DNA of 64,000 nucleotides, taken from positions 1 to 64,000 of the forward strand of contig CAJUJF010000005.1 of NCBI GenBank assembly GCA_910586825.1, given 5' to 3'. Every line of letters starts with the position of its first letter. Position 1 is the first letter of the stretch. Shown piece by piece: positions 1 through 7,312 of this stretch. The stretch is from an uncultured Christensenellaceae bacterium. GTDB taxonomy: Bacteria; Bacillota; Clostridia; Christensenellales; Borkfalkiaceae. The notes beneath the pieces are model-generated. The model was not told the origin of the DNA, made no database searches, and saw only the letters and a program-made list of their open reading frames with translations. Position numbers and translations under genes: made by a program.

Positions 1-330
1 TTGGTTGATTTCGACTAAATGCACGTGGTCGAAATATTCGCAATCCATACACGCGCAACGCGTACAATGATTTTCGACGTCGATTTTGAAAACATTATGT
101 AATTGTGCGCGTTGTTCGTCGGGCGTGTAGATTTCAACGAGTGCCGTTACTTTTCCGTCAATTCGCGATATTTTAATCGACTTGACGATCGGGGCAAGTT
201 TATCAAAAAAGTTGTAAAACGTTTCCGCCCGTGCGCCCGATAATTCTTGCGGCGAAACGCCCGAAATAATAATCTTTGTCGGCTTTTCAAATACGCCGAG
301 CGGGTTTGTGGTGGTTTGGGTAGTGTTCAT
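1..330 (-). CDS. Hypothetical protein, partial (C-terminus beyond the window edge)
   Basis: I do not recognise this protein. The frame is open for 110 codons from the ATG at 330 down to position 1, and the stop lies outside the window. A strong AGGAGG ribosome site sits 7 bases before the start, which decides it. The visible part has a disordered Thr/Asn-rich start and an alpha/beta-looking middle. Near the edge is a cysteine cluster CTRCACMDC, four cysteines in nine residues, which could bind metal. The next gene upstream on the same strand (342-518) is 11 bp away, so the two are almost certainly co-transcribed. The DNA looks more AT-rich than the trpS region, so the pair may belong to an accessory element that continues to the left. 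That last point is inference. Confidence 0.7.
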   Translation of the reverse strand, partial: MNTTQTTTNPLGVFEKPTKIIISGVSPQELSGARAETFYNFFDKLAPIVKSIKISRIDGKVTALVEIYTPDEQRAQLHNVFKIDVENHCTRCACMDCEYFDHVHLVEINQ

Positions 331-341
331 ATTTTGCCTCC

Positions 342-518
342 TTAAATTTTGCCGTGCTTGTCGGCGTATTCTTTGCATGCGGCGCGGATAACGACTCCGT
401 ATCCGTTGCCTTGTCTTTCGGCGATTTCGCGCAATACTTTGTCCGTATCGGCGGGGATCAATGCCGAAATGGGTACGTTCTTTTTTTCGCGTACGTCCTT
501 TTTTGCCGTGTCCGTCAT
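342..518 (-). CDS. Small hypothetical protein (58 aa), possible ribbon-helix-helix type
   Basis: The open frame reaches further upstream, but the ATG at 518 is preceded by GGAGG seven bases away, so I take MTDTAKKDVREKK as the N-terminus. The protein is small and charged: a basic N-terminus, a short strand-like stretch NVPISALIPADTDKVL, then a helix ending in YADKHGKI. Small proteins with one strand followed by two helices are often ribbon-helix-helix DNA binders of plasmids and integrative elements. I cannot confirm this without a profile search. It sits directly upstream of the partial gene at 1-330. A perfect 30-bp palindrome (538-567) lies just before its ribosome site and could be its operator or an attenuator. 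Confidence 0.65.
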   Translation of the reverse strand: MTDTAKKDVREKKNVPISALIPADTDKVLREIAERQGNGYGVVIRAACKEYADKHGKI

Positions 519-537
519 GTTTGCACCTCCATAAAAT

Positions 538-567
538 AAAGTGGGTTTGTTGCAACAAACCCACTTT
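538..567. repeat. Perfect 30-bp palindrome upstream of the small minus-strand operon
   Basis: AAAGTGGGTTTGTTG is followed directly by its exact reverse complement, with no loop. On the minus strand it is followed by TTTATTTTAT and then the GGAGG of the 342-518 gene. It could act as a DNA operator, an RNA hairpin or terminator, or the end of a mobile element. It shares the core GGTTTGTT/AACAAACC with the repeat at 597-624. Confidence 0.85.
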
Positions 568-586
568 TGAAAGGTTGATAACCCGT

Positions 587-624
587 ATAAAACAAAAATA
601 GGCTTGTTTTTTAACAAACCTATT
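587..624 (-). terminator. Hairpin with U-run, possible terminator or attenuator on the minus strand
   Basis: The arms at 597-608 and 613-624 pair with a 4-base loop. Read on the minus strand the single mismatch becomes a G-U pair, and the hairpin is followed by TTTTTGTTTTATA, a usable U-run. No gene lies upstream on the minus strand before the divergent trpS promoter. It would therefore act in the leader of the 342-518 gene rather than at an operon end. Its core repeats that of the palindrome at 538-567. Confidence 0.45.
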
Positions 625-655
625 GTAAATCAGCAACAGAATCTGCGAAACTCCG

Positions 656-684
656 TTGCAATCGGAGGAAATATATGGTATAAT
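656..684 (+). promoter_or_regulatory. Sigma-A promoter of trpS
   Basis: TTGCAA (656-661), a 17-bp spacer, then TATAAT (679-684). It leaves a leader of about 80 bases before trpS. No T-box signature (AGGGTGGNACCGCG) is present in that leader. Confidence 0.8.
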
Positions 685-769
685 GAATCCATATACCGTA
701 AAATGACGTTGAAAAGTTCAGTTCACGAAGAGAATCGTTTCGGCGCGGGCGGCGCCGACGGGAGGATAT

Positions 770-1774
770 ATGGAATCGTCAAACAGAAAAATCGTATATT
801 CGGCGGCGCAGCCGAGCGGAAATCTCACCATCGGCAACTATGCGGGCGCGGTCGGTAATTGGGTGCGCATGCAAAAAGAGTACGACTGTTTTTATGCGAT
901 CGCCGATCTGCACGCGATCACCGTGCGGCAGGAGCCGAGCGAGCTTCGGCGCCGTACGCTTGAACTTGCGGCGCTCTACGTCGCTTGCGGGATCGATCCC
1001 GAACATTGCGCGCTGTACGTGCAGTCCAATGTCTCGGCGCACGCCGAACTTGCGTGGGTGCTGAATACGCTCACCTACGTGGGGGAAATGGAGCGCATGA
1101 CGCAGTTTAAGGATAAATCGCAAAAGCATGCCGATAATATCAACATGGGGCTCATGGATTATCCCGTGCTCATGGCGGCGGATATTCTGCTGTATCAGGC
1201 GGATTACGTGCCCGTCGGCGTCGATCAGAAACAGCACGTAGAAATCACGCGGGATATTGCGAACCGCTTCAACAACCGTTACGGGGAGACTTTCCGCGTG
1301 CCGGAACCGCTCATCTTGAAGTCCGGCGCGAAGATCATGTCGTTGCAGGATCCCGCGAGGAAAATGAGTAAGTCGGACGAAAATCCGAACGCTTCCGTCT
1401 ATTTGTCCGACGATCGCGACACGGTTATCCGCAAGTTCAAACGCGCGGTCACGGACAGCGAAAGCTGCGTGCGCGCGAGCGCGGACAAACCGGGGATCAC
1501 CAATTTGCTTACGATCTATTCCGTATTCAAAGGTTGTTCGGTCGCGGAAGCGGAAAAGGAATTTTCGGGCGTCGGTTACGGCGATTTCAAGTCGGCGGTC
1601 GGCGAAACGGTTGCGGACGCATTGGCGCCCGTGCAGGCGGAGCAGAAGCGTTTGCTTGCCGACAAGGGCTATCTCGGCGGAATCCTGAGTTCGGGCGCCG
1701 AACGCGCGTTTAAAGCGGCGCGCAAGACGCTTTCGAAAGTCTACTGCAAAGTGGGCTTCTATCGGGGAGAATAA
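770..1774 (+). CDS. trpS: Tryptophanyl-tRNA synthetase
   Basis: This cytoplasmic class I synthetase charges tRNA-Trp with tryptophan using ATP. The HIGH-type signature is PSGNLTIGN at residues 15-23 and the KMSKS loop is KMSKS at 198-202. The length, 334 aa, is normal for bacterial TrpRS. GGGAGG lies 7 bases before the ATG. A consensus promoter at 656-684 drives it, and the next gene starts one base after its stop, so the 1776-4241 genes are probably transcribed with it. No T-box or tryptophan-codon leader peptide is visible, which leaves its regulation open. Confidence 0.97.
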   Translation: MESSNRKIVYSAAQPSGNLTIGNYAGAVGNWVRMQKEYDCFYAIADLHAITVRQEPSELRRRTLELAALYVACGIDPEHCALYVQSNVSAHAELAWVLNTLTYVGEMERMTQFKDKSQKHADNINMGLMDYPVLMAADILLYQADYVPVGVDQKQHVEITRDIANRFNNRYGETFRVPEPLILKSGAKIMSLQDPARKMSKSDENPNASVYLSDDRDTVIRKFKRAVTDSESCVRASADKPGITNLLTIYSVFKGCSVAEAEKEFSGVGYGDFKSAVGETVADALAPVQAEQKRLLADKGYLGGILSSGAERAFKAARKTLSKVYCKVGFYRGE

Positions 1775-1775
1775 G

Positions 1776-2642
1776 GTGTTCGGTTACGTACGGTACGATT
1801 TACCCAATCTTTATATCAAAGATCTGATGCTGTACAGGGCGATGTACTGCGGTCTTTGCAAGGGGATCGCGCAATCGTGCGGACAGGCGGCGCGGCTCGG
1901 ACTCACTTACGACGTTGCTTTTTTATCCGTGCTGTTGCACAATATCACGGAAACGGATATCCGCATTGAAAAACAGAACTGTTTCGAGCACCGTTTGAAA
2001 CGGCGCCCGATCGCCGAAACGGACGATTTGACGCGGGAACTCGGCGCGCTCAATACCGTAATGGTCTATTACAAACTGACCGACGACATACTCGACAAAA
2101 GCCGCGGGCGTTCGCGTCGGGTCTGGTTCAAAAAGGGCTATAAACGCGCGCGGAAACAATATCCGGAACTCGTGAAAATCGTCGAGAACTACATGATCGA
2201 ACAGGCGAAAACAGAGAAGCGCAACTCCGATTCCCCCGACATGGCGGCGGATCCTTCCGCGCAGATGATGCAAACGCTTTCCCGTCATTTCTTAAAAGAG
2301 AAAGCGAACGCCGCGACGGATAAACTCTTTTATGCGCTGGGCAAATGGGTGTATCTGATCGACGCGCTCGACGATTTCGAAAAGGACCGCAAGAAAAAGA
2401 ATTACAATCCCTTCGTTTTATCGTACGACTGCAAGACGCGGGCGGAACTCATGGAACGGTACGGGGAGGATATCGCGTTTCTGTTCGATACGACCTTTTA
2501 CGATATGCGCGAGGGGCTGAGCGGCGTGAAATTTTATTACAATCGCGACCTGACGGACAACGTGATCTTGCGGGGATTGCCTGCGGAGACCGCGCGGGTG
2601 ATGAAAGGCGAGGCGCCAAATAAATTGAATGCGGAGGTTTGA
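1776..2642 (+). CDS. DUF5685 family protein
   Basis: The start MFGYVRYDLPNLYIKD followed by MYCGLCKGI is typical of DUF5685, a Firmicutes family without assigned function. It starts with GTG, one base after the trpS stop, behind GGGGAG. There are early cysteines at 25, 28 and 35, and another at 69. The helical body carries two spaced acidic motifs, DDILD at 103-107 and DDFEKD at 199-204, the second within DALDDFEKDRKKKNYNPF. Their spacing and basic followers resemble the paired Asp-rich motifs of trans-prenyl and squalene/phytoene synthases. That resemblance is my reading and not an established annotation. No membrane segment is evident. It is followed by two genes for proteins with cysteine-rich tails. 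Confidence 0.85.
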   Translation: MFGYVRYDLPNLYIKDLMLYRAMYCGLCKGIAQSCGQAARLGLTYDVAFLSVLLHNITETDIRIEKQNCFEHRLKRRPIAETDDLTRELGALNTVMVYYKLTDDILDKSRGRSRRVWFKKGYKRARKQYPELVKIVENYMIEQAKTEKRNSDSPDMAADPSAQMMQTLSRHFLKEKANAATDKLFYALGKWVYLIDALDDFEKDRKKKNYNPFVLSYDCKTRAELMERYGEDIAFLFDTTFYDMREGLSGVKFYYNRDLTDNVILRGLPAETARVMKGEAPNKLNAEV

Positions 2643-2651
2643 AGAGAGAAT

Positions 2652-3029
2652 ATGCTTTGGAACGAAGAGGTCGCCGAGCAGGACGAGCGGTTTCGCGGCG
2701 TTTGGGAAATCCTCGGCGGAGAACTGAACGCAAACCGTCTGAAAAAGGCGCAAAAGTTGTTGGACGTGATCAAGGACAAAGACGCGGAATGGCATTACGT
2801 GCAAGCGGCGGTGTTCTTTCATAAAAGCTGGTATCTGGATTGTAAAAAGCATTTGAAAAAAGCGGTCCGTCTCGGACCCGAAAACCCGAAATACAGCGCC
2901 GCGCTCAACGAACTGACGGAAATGGCGAACGAGGCGAAAAGGAACGGAACGCCGCTTCCCGGTACCGGAAAATGGTCGGACGGTTGTGCCGAGGGTTGTT
3001 GCGAAGTGCTTTGCAATGGTTGCTGTTAG
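2652..3029 (+). CDS. Small TPR-like protein with cysteine-rich C-terminal tail
   Basis: A 125-residue helical protein. Residues 30-95 contain a helix pair, KAQKLLD then DAEWHYVQAAVFFHKSW, that aligns with residues 90-150 of the next gene product. The two are paralogous over this segment, which reads like a single TPR-type module. The C-terminus has six cysteines in the last 14 residues and ends in CNGCC. The start is 9 bp after the DUF5685 stop behind a weak GAGAG site. No catalytic motif is visible. The tail could bind metal, form disulfides or be lipid-modified. None of these can be decided from sequence. Confidence 0.8.
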   Translation: MLWNEEVAEQDERFRGVWEILGGELNANRLKKAQKLLDVIKDKDAEWHYVQAAVFFHKSWYLDCKKHLKKAVRLGPENPKYSAALNELTEMANEAKRNGTPLPGTGKWSDGCAEGCCEVLCNGCC

Positions 3030-3074
3030 TGATTTTAAGGGATTCGGCGCATATCAATAAAAACAGAGGACATT

Positions 3075-3683
3075 ATGAACAGAGAAAATTACGAGATCTT
3101 ACAGGTGGAAGAAACTGCGAGCGACGAAGAGATCAGGGCCGCTTACGAGCGCTTGAAAGCGCAATATAACGAAGATAAATGGCAGGACGGCGAAGAGGGG
3201 AATTCCGCCGCCCGCATGCTCGGTAAGATCGAGACCGCCTATCAGGAAATCATCGGAGAGCGTAAAGAAAAGCAGCAGAACACGAGCGGCGAGAGCGCGT
3301 TCGAAGAGGTTTCGAACTGCATTCGCAACGGGGACATCGCCCGCGCCCAGCAACTCCTCGATAACTTCAACGAGCGTAACGCCGAATGGCATTATCTGCA
3401 ATCGGTCGTCTTCTTTAAAAAGAACTGGATGAACGAGAGCAAGAAACAGCTCGAAATCGCCATGCAAATGGACGGCGGGAATCAGAAATACCGCGACGCG
3501 TACGAAAAGCTGAAATCGCGCGCGGATTACCGTTCGCAATCGGGCGGCGCCGCCGACGGCGGTCCCGGTTCGCAGACGGACGATCAGCAGATGGGCGGAA
3601 ACATGTGCGCGAACTGTGCGAACTTTTGCTATACCTGTTTCTGTATCAACTGCCTGTACTCGATTTGTTGCAACTGCCGTTGA
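3075..3683 (+). CDS. J-like domain plus TPR-like protein with cysteine-string tail
   Basis: Residues 1-65 match a DnaJ N-terminal domain (ENYEILQVEETASDEEIRAA, then YERLKAQYNEDK), but HPD, the tripeptide that activates Hsp70, is replaced by NED at 32-34. Canonical co-chaperone activity is therefore doubtful. Residues 76-150 repeat the helical module of the preceding gene (AEWHYLQSVVFFKKNW). A Gly/Gln-rich linker follows. The last 25 residues hold nine cysteines at 178, 181, 185, 188, 190, 193, 198, 199 and 201. The ribosome site is AGAGGA. The combination recalls eukaryotic cysteine-string proteins in architecture only. It lies in one run with the DUF5685 gene and a membrane protein. Confidence 0.85.
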   Translation: MNRENYEILQVEETASDEEIRAAYERLKAQYNEDKWQDGEEGNSAARMLGKIETAYQEIIGERKEKQQNTSGESAFEEVSNCIRNGDIARAQQLLDNFNERNAEWHYLQSVVFFKKNWMNESKKQLEIAMQMDGGNQKYRDAYEKLKSRADYRSQSGGAADGGPGSQTDDQQMGGNMCANCANFCYTCFCINCLYSICCNCR

Positions 3684-3689
3684 GCCGTT

Positions 3690-4241
3690 ATGAAAAAACC
3701 GTCGAAGTCGTATGAAATCGCGCTTTCCGCCATTGCCTGCGCGTTTGCCGCGATTTGTCTGACCGTGGGAACGTACGTCGACGTGCTGTTGGCGATGGGA
3801 TATATTCTCGCGGTGTTCGCGCTGATGCTTCCGCTTTCGAAACAGTTCGTCTGGGGCGGCGCGCTTTCGTTTGTCGCGGCTTCTTTGCTCGCGTTTTTAT
3901 TCAACATCGGGGCGTTCTTCAAACTCGTCCCGTTTATCATGTTCCTCGGGATCCATCCTCTTTTAAATTTTCTGCAAAAAAAATACGTCAAGCGGAAACT
4001 GTTTCACGGTCTGGCGTTTTTGCTGAAAGCGGCGTGGTTCGACGGAATGCTCTGTTTTTTCTGGTTCGTGCTCGCCGTACCCGTATTCGGCGTGAACGAA
4101 CTGTATTTTTATCCCACCATTGTCAAATACGTCTGGTATCTCATTTTCATCGGCGGTACGTTGCTGTTTGCGGCGTACGATTACATGATATTTCTTTGCC
4201 AGCGGTCGGTGAACGCGATCGTGCGGCGGTTCGGGAGGTAG
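3690..4241 (+). CDS. Hypothetical integral membrane protein
   Basis: A 183-residue protein with about five hydrophobic segments (near residues 10-28, 32-50, 56-90, 105-128 and 138-160) and a short basic C-terminus. I recognise no conserved catalytic or transporter motif. The overall look is that of small ECF-substrate-component-like or DUF membrane proteins, but this is only a resemblance. It starts six bases after the cysteine-string protein and ends three bases before rlmD, so it belongs to the same transcription unit. Being last in the DUF5685 group, it is the natural candidate for a membrane partner. Confidence 0.75.
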   Translation: MKKPSKSYEIALSAIACAFAAICLTVGTYVDVLLAMGYILAVFALMLPLSKQFVWGGALSFVAASLLAFLFNIGAFFKLVPFIMFLGIHPLLNFLQKKYVKRKLFHGLAFLLKAAWFDGMLCFFWFVLAVPVFGVNELYFYPTIVKYVWYLIFIGGTLLFAAYDYMIFLCQRSVNAIVRRFGR

Positions 4242-4244
4242 CCT

Positions 4245-5630
4245 GTGGAAAAGAACGGAATCTTTACCGCCGTTGCAGAGTCGCTCGGCTCGAACGGCGA
4301 AGGCGTCGTGCATTATGAAGACGTAACCTATTTCGTACCGCGCGTCCTTCCGGGGGAAAAGGCGTCGATCAAAGTATTAAAGCAAAAGGGCAGGGTCGGT
4401 TACGGGAAGGTCGAAGAAATCCTGACGCCCGCCGAAGAACGCGTCCGTCCCCAATGTCCCGTGTTCGAAAAATGCGGCGGCTGTCAGTTGCAGCATATCC
4501 GTTACCGCGCGCAACTGAAATTCAAAACGGGGCTCGTAAAAGACACGCTTCGCAAAGTCGGCGGGGTGGAGTGCCGCGTAAAGGACTGCGAACGCAGCGA
4601 AAAAGAGTACGGGTACCGCAATAAACTTCAACTCCCCATCGGGCGCCGAAACGGGGAAAACGCGATCGGGTTCTATGCGGCGCGTACGCATCGGATCGTC
4701 AAAACGGACGCATGCCCCATACATCCCGCATGGTCGGAACCGTTGATCAAAGCGCTTTACAATTTCATGGAAAAGTGCGGGCTGGACGGCTATGACGAAG
4801 AATCGGGCGCGGGACAGTTGCGGCATATCGTCGTGCGGGAACTGAAAGGGAAGTTTCTCGTGACGCTTGTTTGCACCGTCGCGGAGATCAAGGGCATCGA
4901 TTATCTGCTGTATTTGCTCGACGGGATTTTTCCCGAGTACAGTTTTTATCTGAATCTCAATGACCGCAAGACGAACGTCGTGTTCGGAGAAAAGTTTACC
5001 TTGTTGAAAGGGAAAGGCTTTTACGAGTGTTCCGAATGCGGGATCGTGTATGAAGCGGGCGCGAATACGTTCGTGCAGATCAACGAGGGGGTGCGCGGAA
5101 AGCTGTACGAGCGCGTGCTTTCGCTTGTCGGTACGAACGAGAGCGTGATCGACTGCTATGCGGGCGGCGGACTGTTGACCGCGATGCTTGCGAAAAAATG
5201 CAAAAAAGTTTACGGCATCGAAATCATTCCCGAAGCGAGCTCGTGCGCCGATCGGGTGCGGGTGCGCAACGGCTTAGAAGCAAACATGACGAATATCTGC
5301 GGCAGGGTGGAGGATTATCTCGCGGAACTTCTTGCCGTCGATCCGTTTGCGACCGTGGTTCTCGATCCCCCGCGCGCGGGCGTCGATCGCAGTGTTTTGC
5401 GCGCGATCGAGTCGCAGAAGATCGGGAAGGTGATTTTCATTTCGTGCGATCCCGCGACGCTGGCGCGGGACGTCGGGATTTTGACCGGCGGGTTGATCGA
5501 AACGGAAAGCGGGGAATTGGTGAAAAGCGATCCCGAAAACGGCGCGTACGCGGTAGAACTCGTTCAGCCGTTCGATATGTTTCCGCAGACGAAACACGTC
5601 GAGACGCTCGTCGTGCTGATCCGGAAATAA
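4245..5630 (+). CDS. rlmD: 23S rRNA (uracil-C5)-methyltransferase, RlmD/RumA type
   Basis: An SAM-dependent RNA m5U methyltransferase of the TrmA/RumA family. It has an N-terminal TRAM domain (about 5-62), then [4Fe-4S] ligands at C71, C77, C80 and C157. The C-terminal Rossmann methyltransferase carries DCYAGGGLLT, DPPRAG and the catalytic cysteine C401 in SCDPATLARDV. At 461 aa it has full length. The start is GTG at 4245, three bases after the membrane protein, preceded by GGGAGG. Which uridine it modifies (U747 or U1939 equivalents) cannot be told from sequence. Many Firmicutes have several paralogues, so the symbol is a family-level assignment. Confidence 0.9.
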   Translation: MEKNGIFTAVAESLGSNGEGVVHYEDVTYFVPRVLPGEKASIKVLKQKGRVGYGKVEEILTPAEERVRPQCPVFEKCGGCQLQHIRYRAQLKFKTGLVKDTLRKVGGVECRVKDCERSEKEYGYRNKLQLPIGRRNGENAIGFYAARTHRIVKTDACPIHPAWSEPLIKALYNFMEKCGLDGYDEESGAGQLRHIVVRELKGKFLVTLVCTVAEIKGIDYLLYLLDGIFPEYSFYLNLNDRKTNVVFGEKFTLLKGKGFYECSECGIVYEAGANTFVQINEGVRGKLYERVLSLVGTNESVIDCYAGGGLLTAMLAKKCKKVYGIEIIPEASSCADRVRVRNGLEANMTNICGRVEDYLAELLAVDPFATVVLDPPRAGVDRSVLRAIESQKIGKVIFISCDPATLARDVGILTGGLIETESGELVKSDPENGAYAVELVQPFDMFPQTKHVETLVVLIRK

Positions 5631-5682
5631 TGCTTGCATTCAAACGCATATAAGCCCGAGTATCGCGGAAAGGAGATCTGAT

Positions 5683-6369
5683 ATGTCTGTCGGAATCGTC
5701 AAGAGCAAAAGCGGAGAGATCTATGCGTCTCCCGTCTTTGCTTTGAAATACGCCGGTTGGAAATCGGCGGCGATTGTCTTTAACGAATCGTTTGACAAAA
5801 TCAAAAAAATAAAAATGTGGAATACGGGCTTTGGCGGAATCCGCAGAAACGTGTTCGTGATCGAAAACGATTTCGACGAAGGCAAAGGGAAGTGGACGGG
5901 ATACGATTGGGTACTCCGCGACAAAAGGCTTTTCAAGGCGATTCGCTTTAAAAGAGAAGCAAGCATCGCGCTGTTTCCGTCCTTTCAGGATTATTGCAAG
6001 AAAATAAGTTTCCCCGATTATTTTGAGCTGAAAACCGATCGGGACGTCGAGACCCTTGAAGAGGTTTCGTTGGGATTTCACGACGCTTTGATAGAGGAGT
6101 ATACGGAAAACGAAGACAGGATCTCGATACGGTTTGACACGACGTGGGATTGCCTGATTACCGTGATTTTCGAGGGCGTCATCGCGGCGGATTTCAAAGA
6201 AAAAGTCGGGCAGATTTTCGATTCGGAAATTAAGAAAACGGACGACGGCTTTTTATTCAGTGTTACGGAAGGAATTGCGGGTTGGATCGACGGATGTGAT
6301 TACGGCGCCGAAACGGGCGAGCCGTATATTCGGTGCAAGAAAATGTTTTGGCAAATCGAAATCGTTTAA
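5683..6369 (+). CDS. Hypothetical protein (228 aa)
   Basis: I do not recognise a family. The AAAGGAG ribosome site six bases before the ATG makes the start clear. The protein is soluble, rich in Phe/Trp/Ile and acidic residues, with beta-strand-like stretches such as RISIRFDTTWDCLITVIF, so an all-beta or mixed fold is likely. There is no signal peptide or membrane helix. The spacer behind rlmD is 52 bp and holds no clear promoter or terminator, so read-through transcription is possible. Codon use is slightly more AT-rich than in rlmD. Gene-specific immunity or structural roles are conceivable but have no support here. Confidence 0.7.
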   Translation: MSVGIVKSKSGEIYASPVFALKYAGWKSAAIVFNESFDKIKKIKMWNTGFGGIRRNVFVIENDFDEGKGKWTGYDWVLRDKRLFKAIRFKREASIALFPSFQDYCKKISFPDYFELKTDRDVETLEEVSLGFHDALIEEYTENEDRISIRFDTTWDCLITVIFEGVIAADFKEKVGQIFDSEIKKTDDGFLFSVTEGIAGWIDGCDYGAETGEPYIRCKKMFWQIEIV

Positions 6370-6405
6370 AATTGCATTTTTTTATTTCCCTATAAGGAGG
6401 AGAAT

Positions 6406-7089
6406 ATGAACAACAAAATAATGCTCGATTACCTTTCCGCCCTTGCCGAAAACAACAACCGCGAATGGTACCATGCGCACAAGAATGAGAACAAAGAGGC
6501 GACCTTGCAGTTCGAACGGCTTATACAGGAGCTTATCTGCGGAGTCGGTGCGTTCGACGAAAGCGTGTTGCATAACGTGCCGAAAGAACTGACTTTCAAA
6601 CTCGTGCGCGACACGAGATTCAGTCACGACAAATCGCCGTACAATCCGTCCTTTCGCGCGCATATTTCGTCCAGGGGGAAGCTCCCGATCCCCGTCGGAT
6701 ATTATGTCATGATAAAGCCGAACGGCGGCACGTTTTTGGGCGGCGGGTTATTTGCGGATATGTTTTCAAACGCGACTGCCATGGTGCGCGATCATATCGT
6801 TGCGCACGCTGACGAATGGCAGAGCATCATAAGCGATGCGGAGTTTAAAAAATATTTTACCGTGAAGGGCGCGGCGTTGAAAAACGTGCCTGCGGGATAT
6901 GACAAAGAGCATCCGCAAGCGGAATATCTGAAATATAAATCGTGGTATGCGGAATATTTTATCACGGACGAAGAGGTGTGCGACGATGCGGGATTTTTAA
7001 AAAAATCGGTTGATATTTTTCGCGCGATGAAGCCGTTTAACGATTATCTGAACAGAGCCTTGCAGGACTTTCAAATGCCCGCGCGTTGA
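6406..7089 (+). CDS. DUF2461 domain-containing protein
   Basis: This matches the DUF2461 (TIGR02453) family: YLSALAENNNREWYHAHK at the N-terminus, FKLVRDTRFSHDKSPYNPSF in the middle, then a Gly-rich FLGGGLFADM segment. Members are about 210-230 aa and occur across bacteria and fungi; their activity is unknown. The start has AAGGAGGAG 7 bases upstream. It is preceded by a 36-bp spacer and followed by about 220 bp containing the promoter of the next gene. No signal peptide or membrane segment is present, so it should be cytoplasmic. Confidence 0.88.
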   Translation: MNNKIMLDYLSALAENNNREWYHAHKNENKEATLQFERLIQELICGVGAFDESVLHNVPKELTFKLVRDTRFSHDKSPYNPSFRAHISSRGKLPIPVGYYVMIKPNGGTFLGGGLFADMFSNATAMVRDHIVAHADEWQSIISDAEFKKYFTVKGAALKNVPAGYDKEHPQAEYLKYKSWYAEYFITDEEVCDDAGFLKKSVDIFRAMKPFNDYLNRALQDFQMPAR

Positions 7090-7150
7090 ACGTGGGATAG
7101 AATTTCGCCCGTTAAGACGCAGATGCCGTCAAACGGAAACCCCCTTAAAT

Positions 7151-7251
7151 TTTGTTTGGGAAGGCAAACAATAAATTGAATTTTTCCACGAAAAATTTAC
7201 ATTTATGTGTCAAAATATGTCGAAACGAGGGGGACTAAGTTGAATTTTTCC
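7151..7251 (+). other. Spacer with small hairpin and a repeated 12-mer
   Basis: Between DUF2461 and the large surface-protein gene. TTGTTTG...CAAACAA forms a 7-bp stem around 7152-7171 without a good U-run. The 12-mer TTGAATTTTTCC occurs twice, at 7176-7187 and 7240-7251; the second copy contains the -35 box of the next promoter. The upstream copy could be a regulator site or a decayed duplicate promoter. Confidence 0.5.
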
Positions 7252-7268
7252 GACGATTTTGGTATAAT
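7240..7268 (+). promoter_or_regulatory. Sigma-A promoter of the InlB-repeat protein gene
   Basis: TTGAAT (7240-7245), a 17-bp spacer, TATAAT (7263-7268), then GGAGG and ATG at 7313. Confidence 0.75.
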
Positions 7269-7312
7269 TTTCCTGTGATTCAAGGAAAATCAGATTGTTC
7301 GGAGGTAGTAAC

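Noticed and set aside
656..661. Divergent use of palindromic TTGCAA upstream of trpS
   Set aside because: Unlike 20415-20420, no -10 box lies 17 bp away on the minus strand.
691..769. T-box or leader peptide control of trpS
   Set aside because: The leader is only about 80 bases and lacks the T-box bulge sequence and any Trp-codon run.
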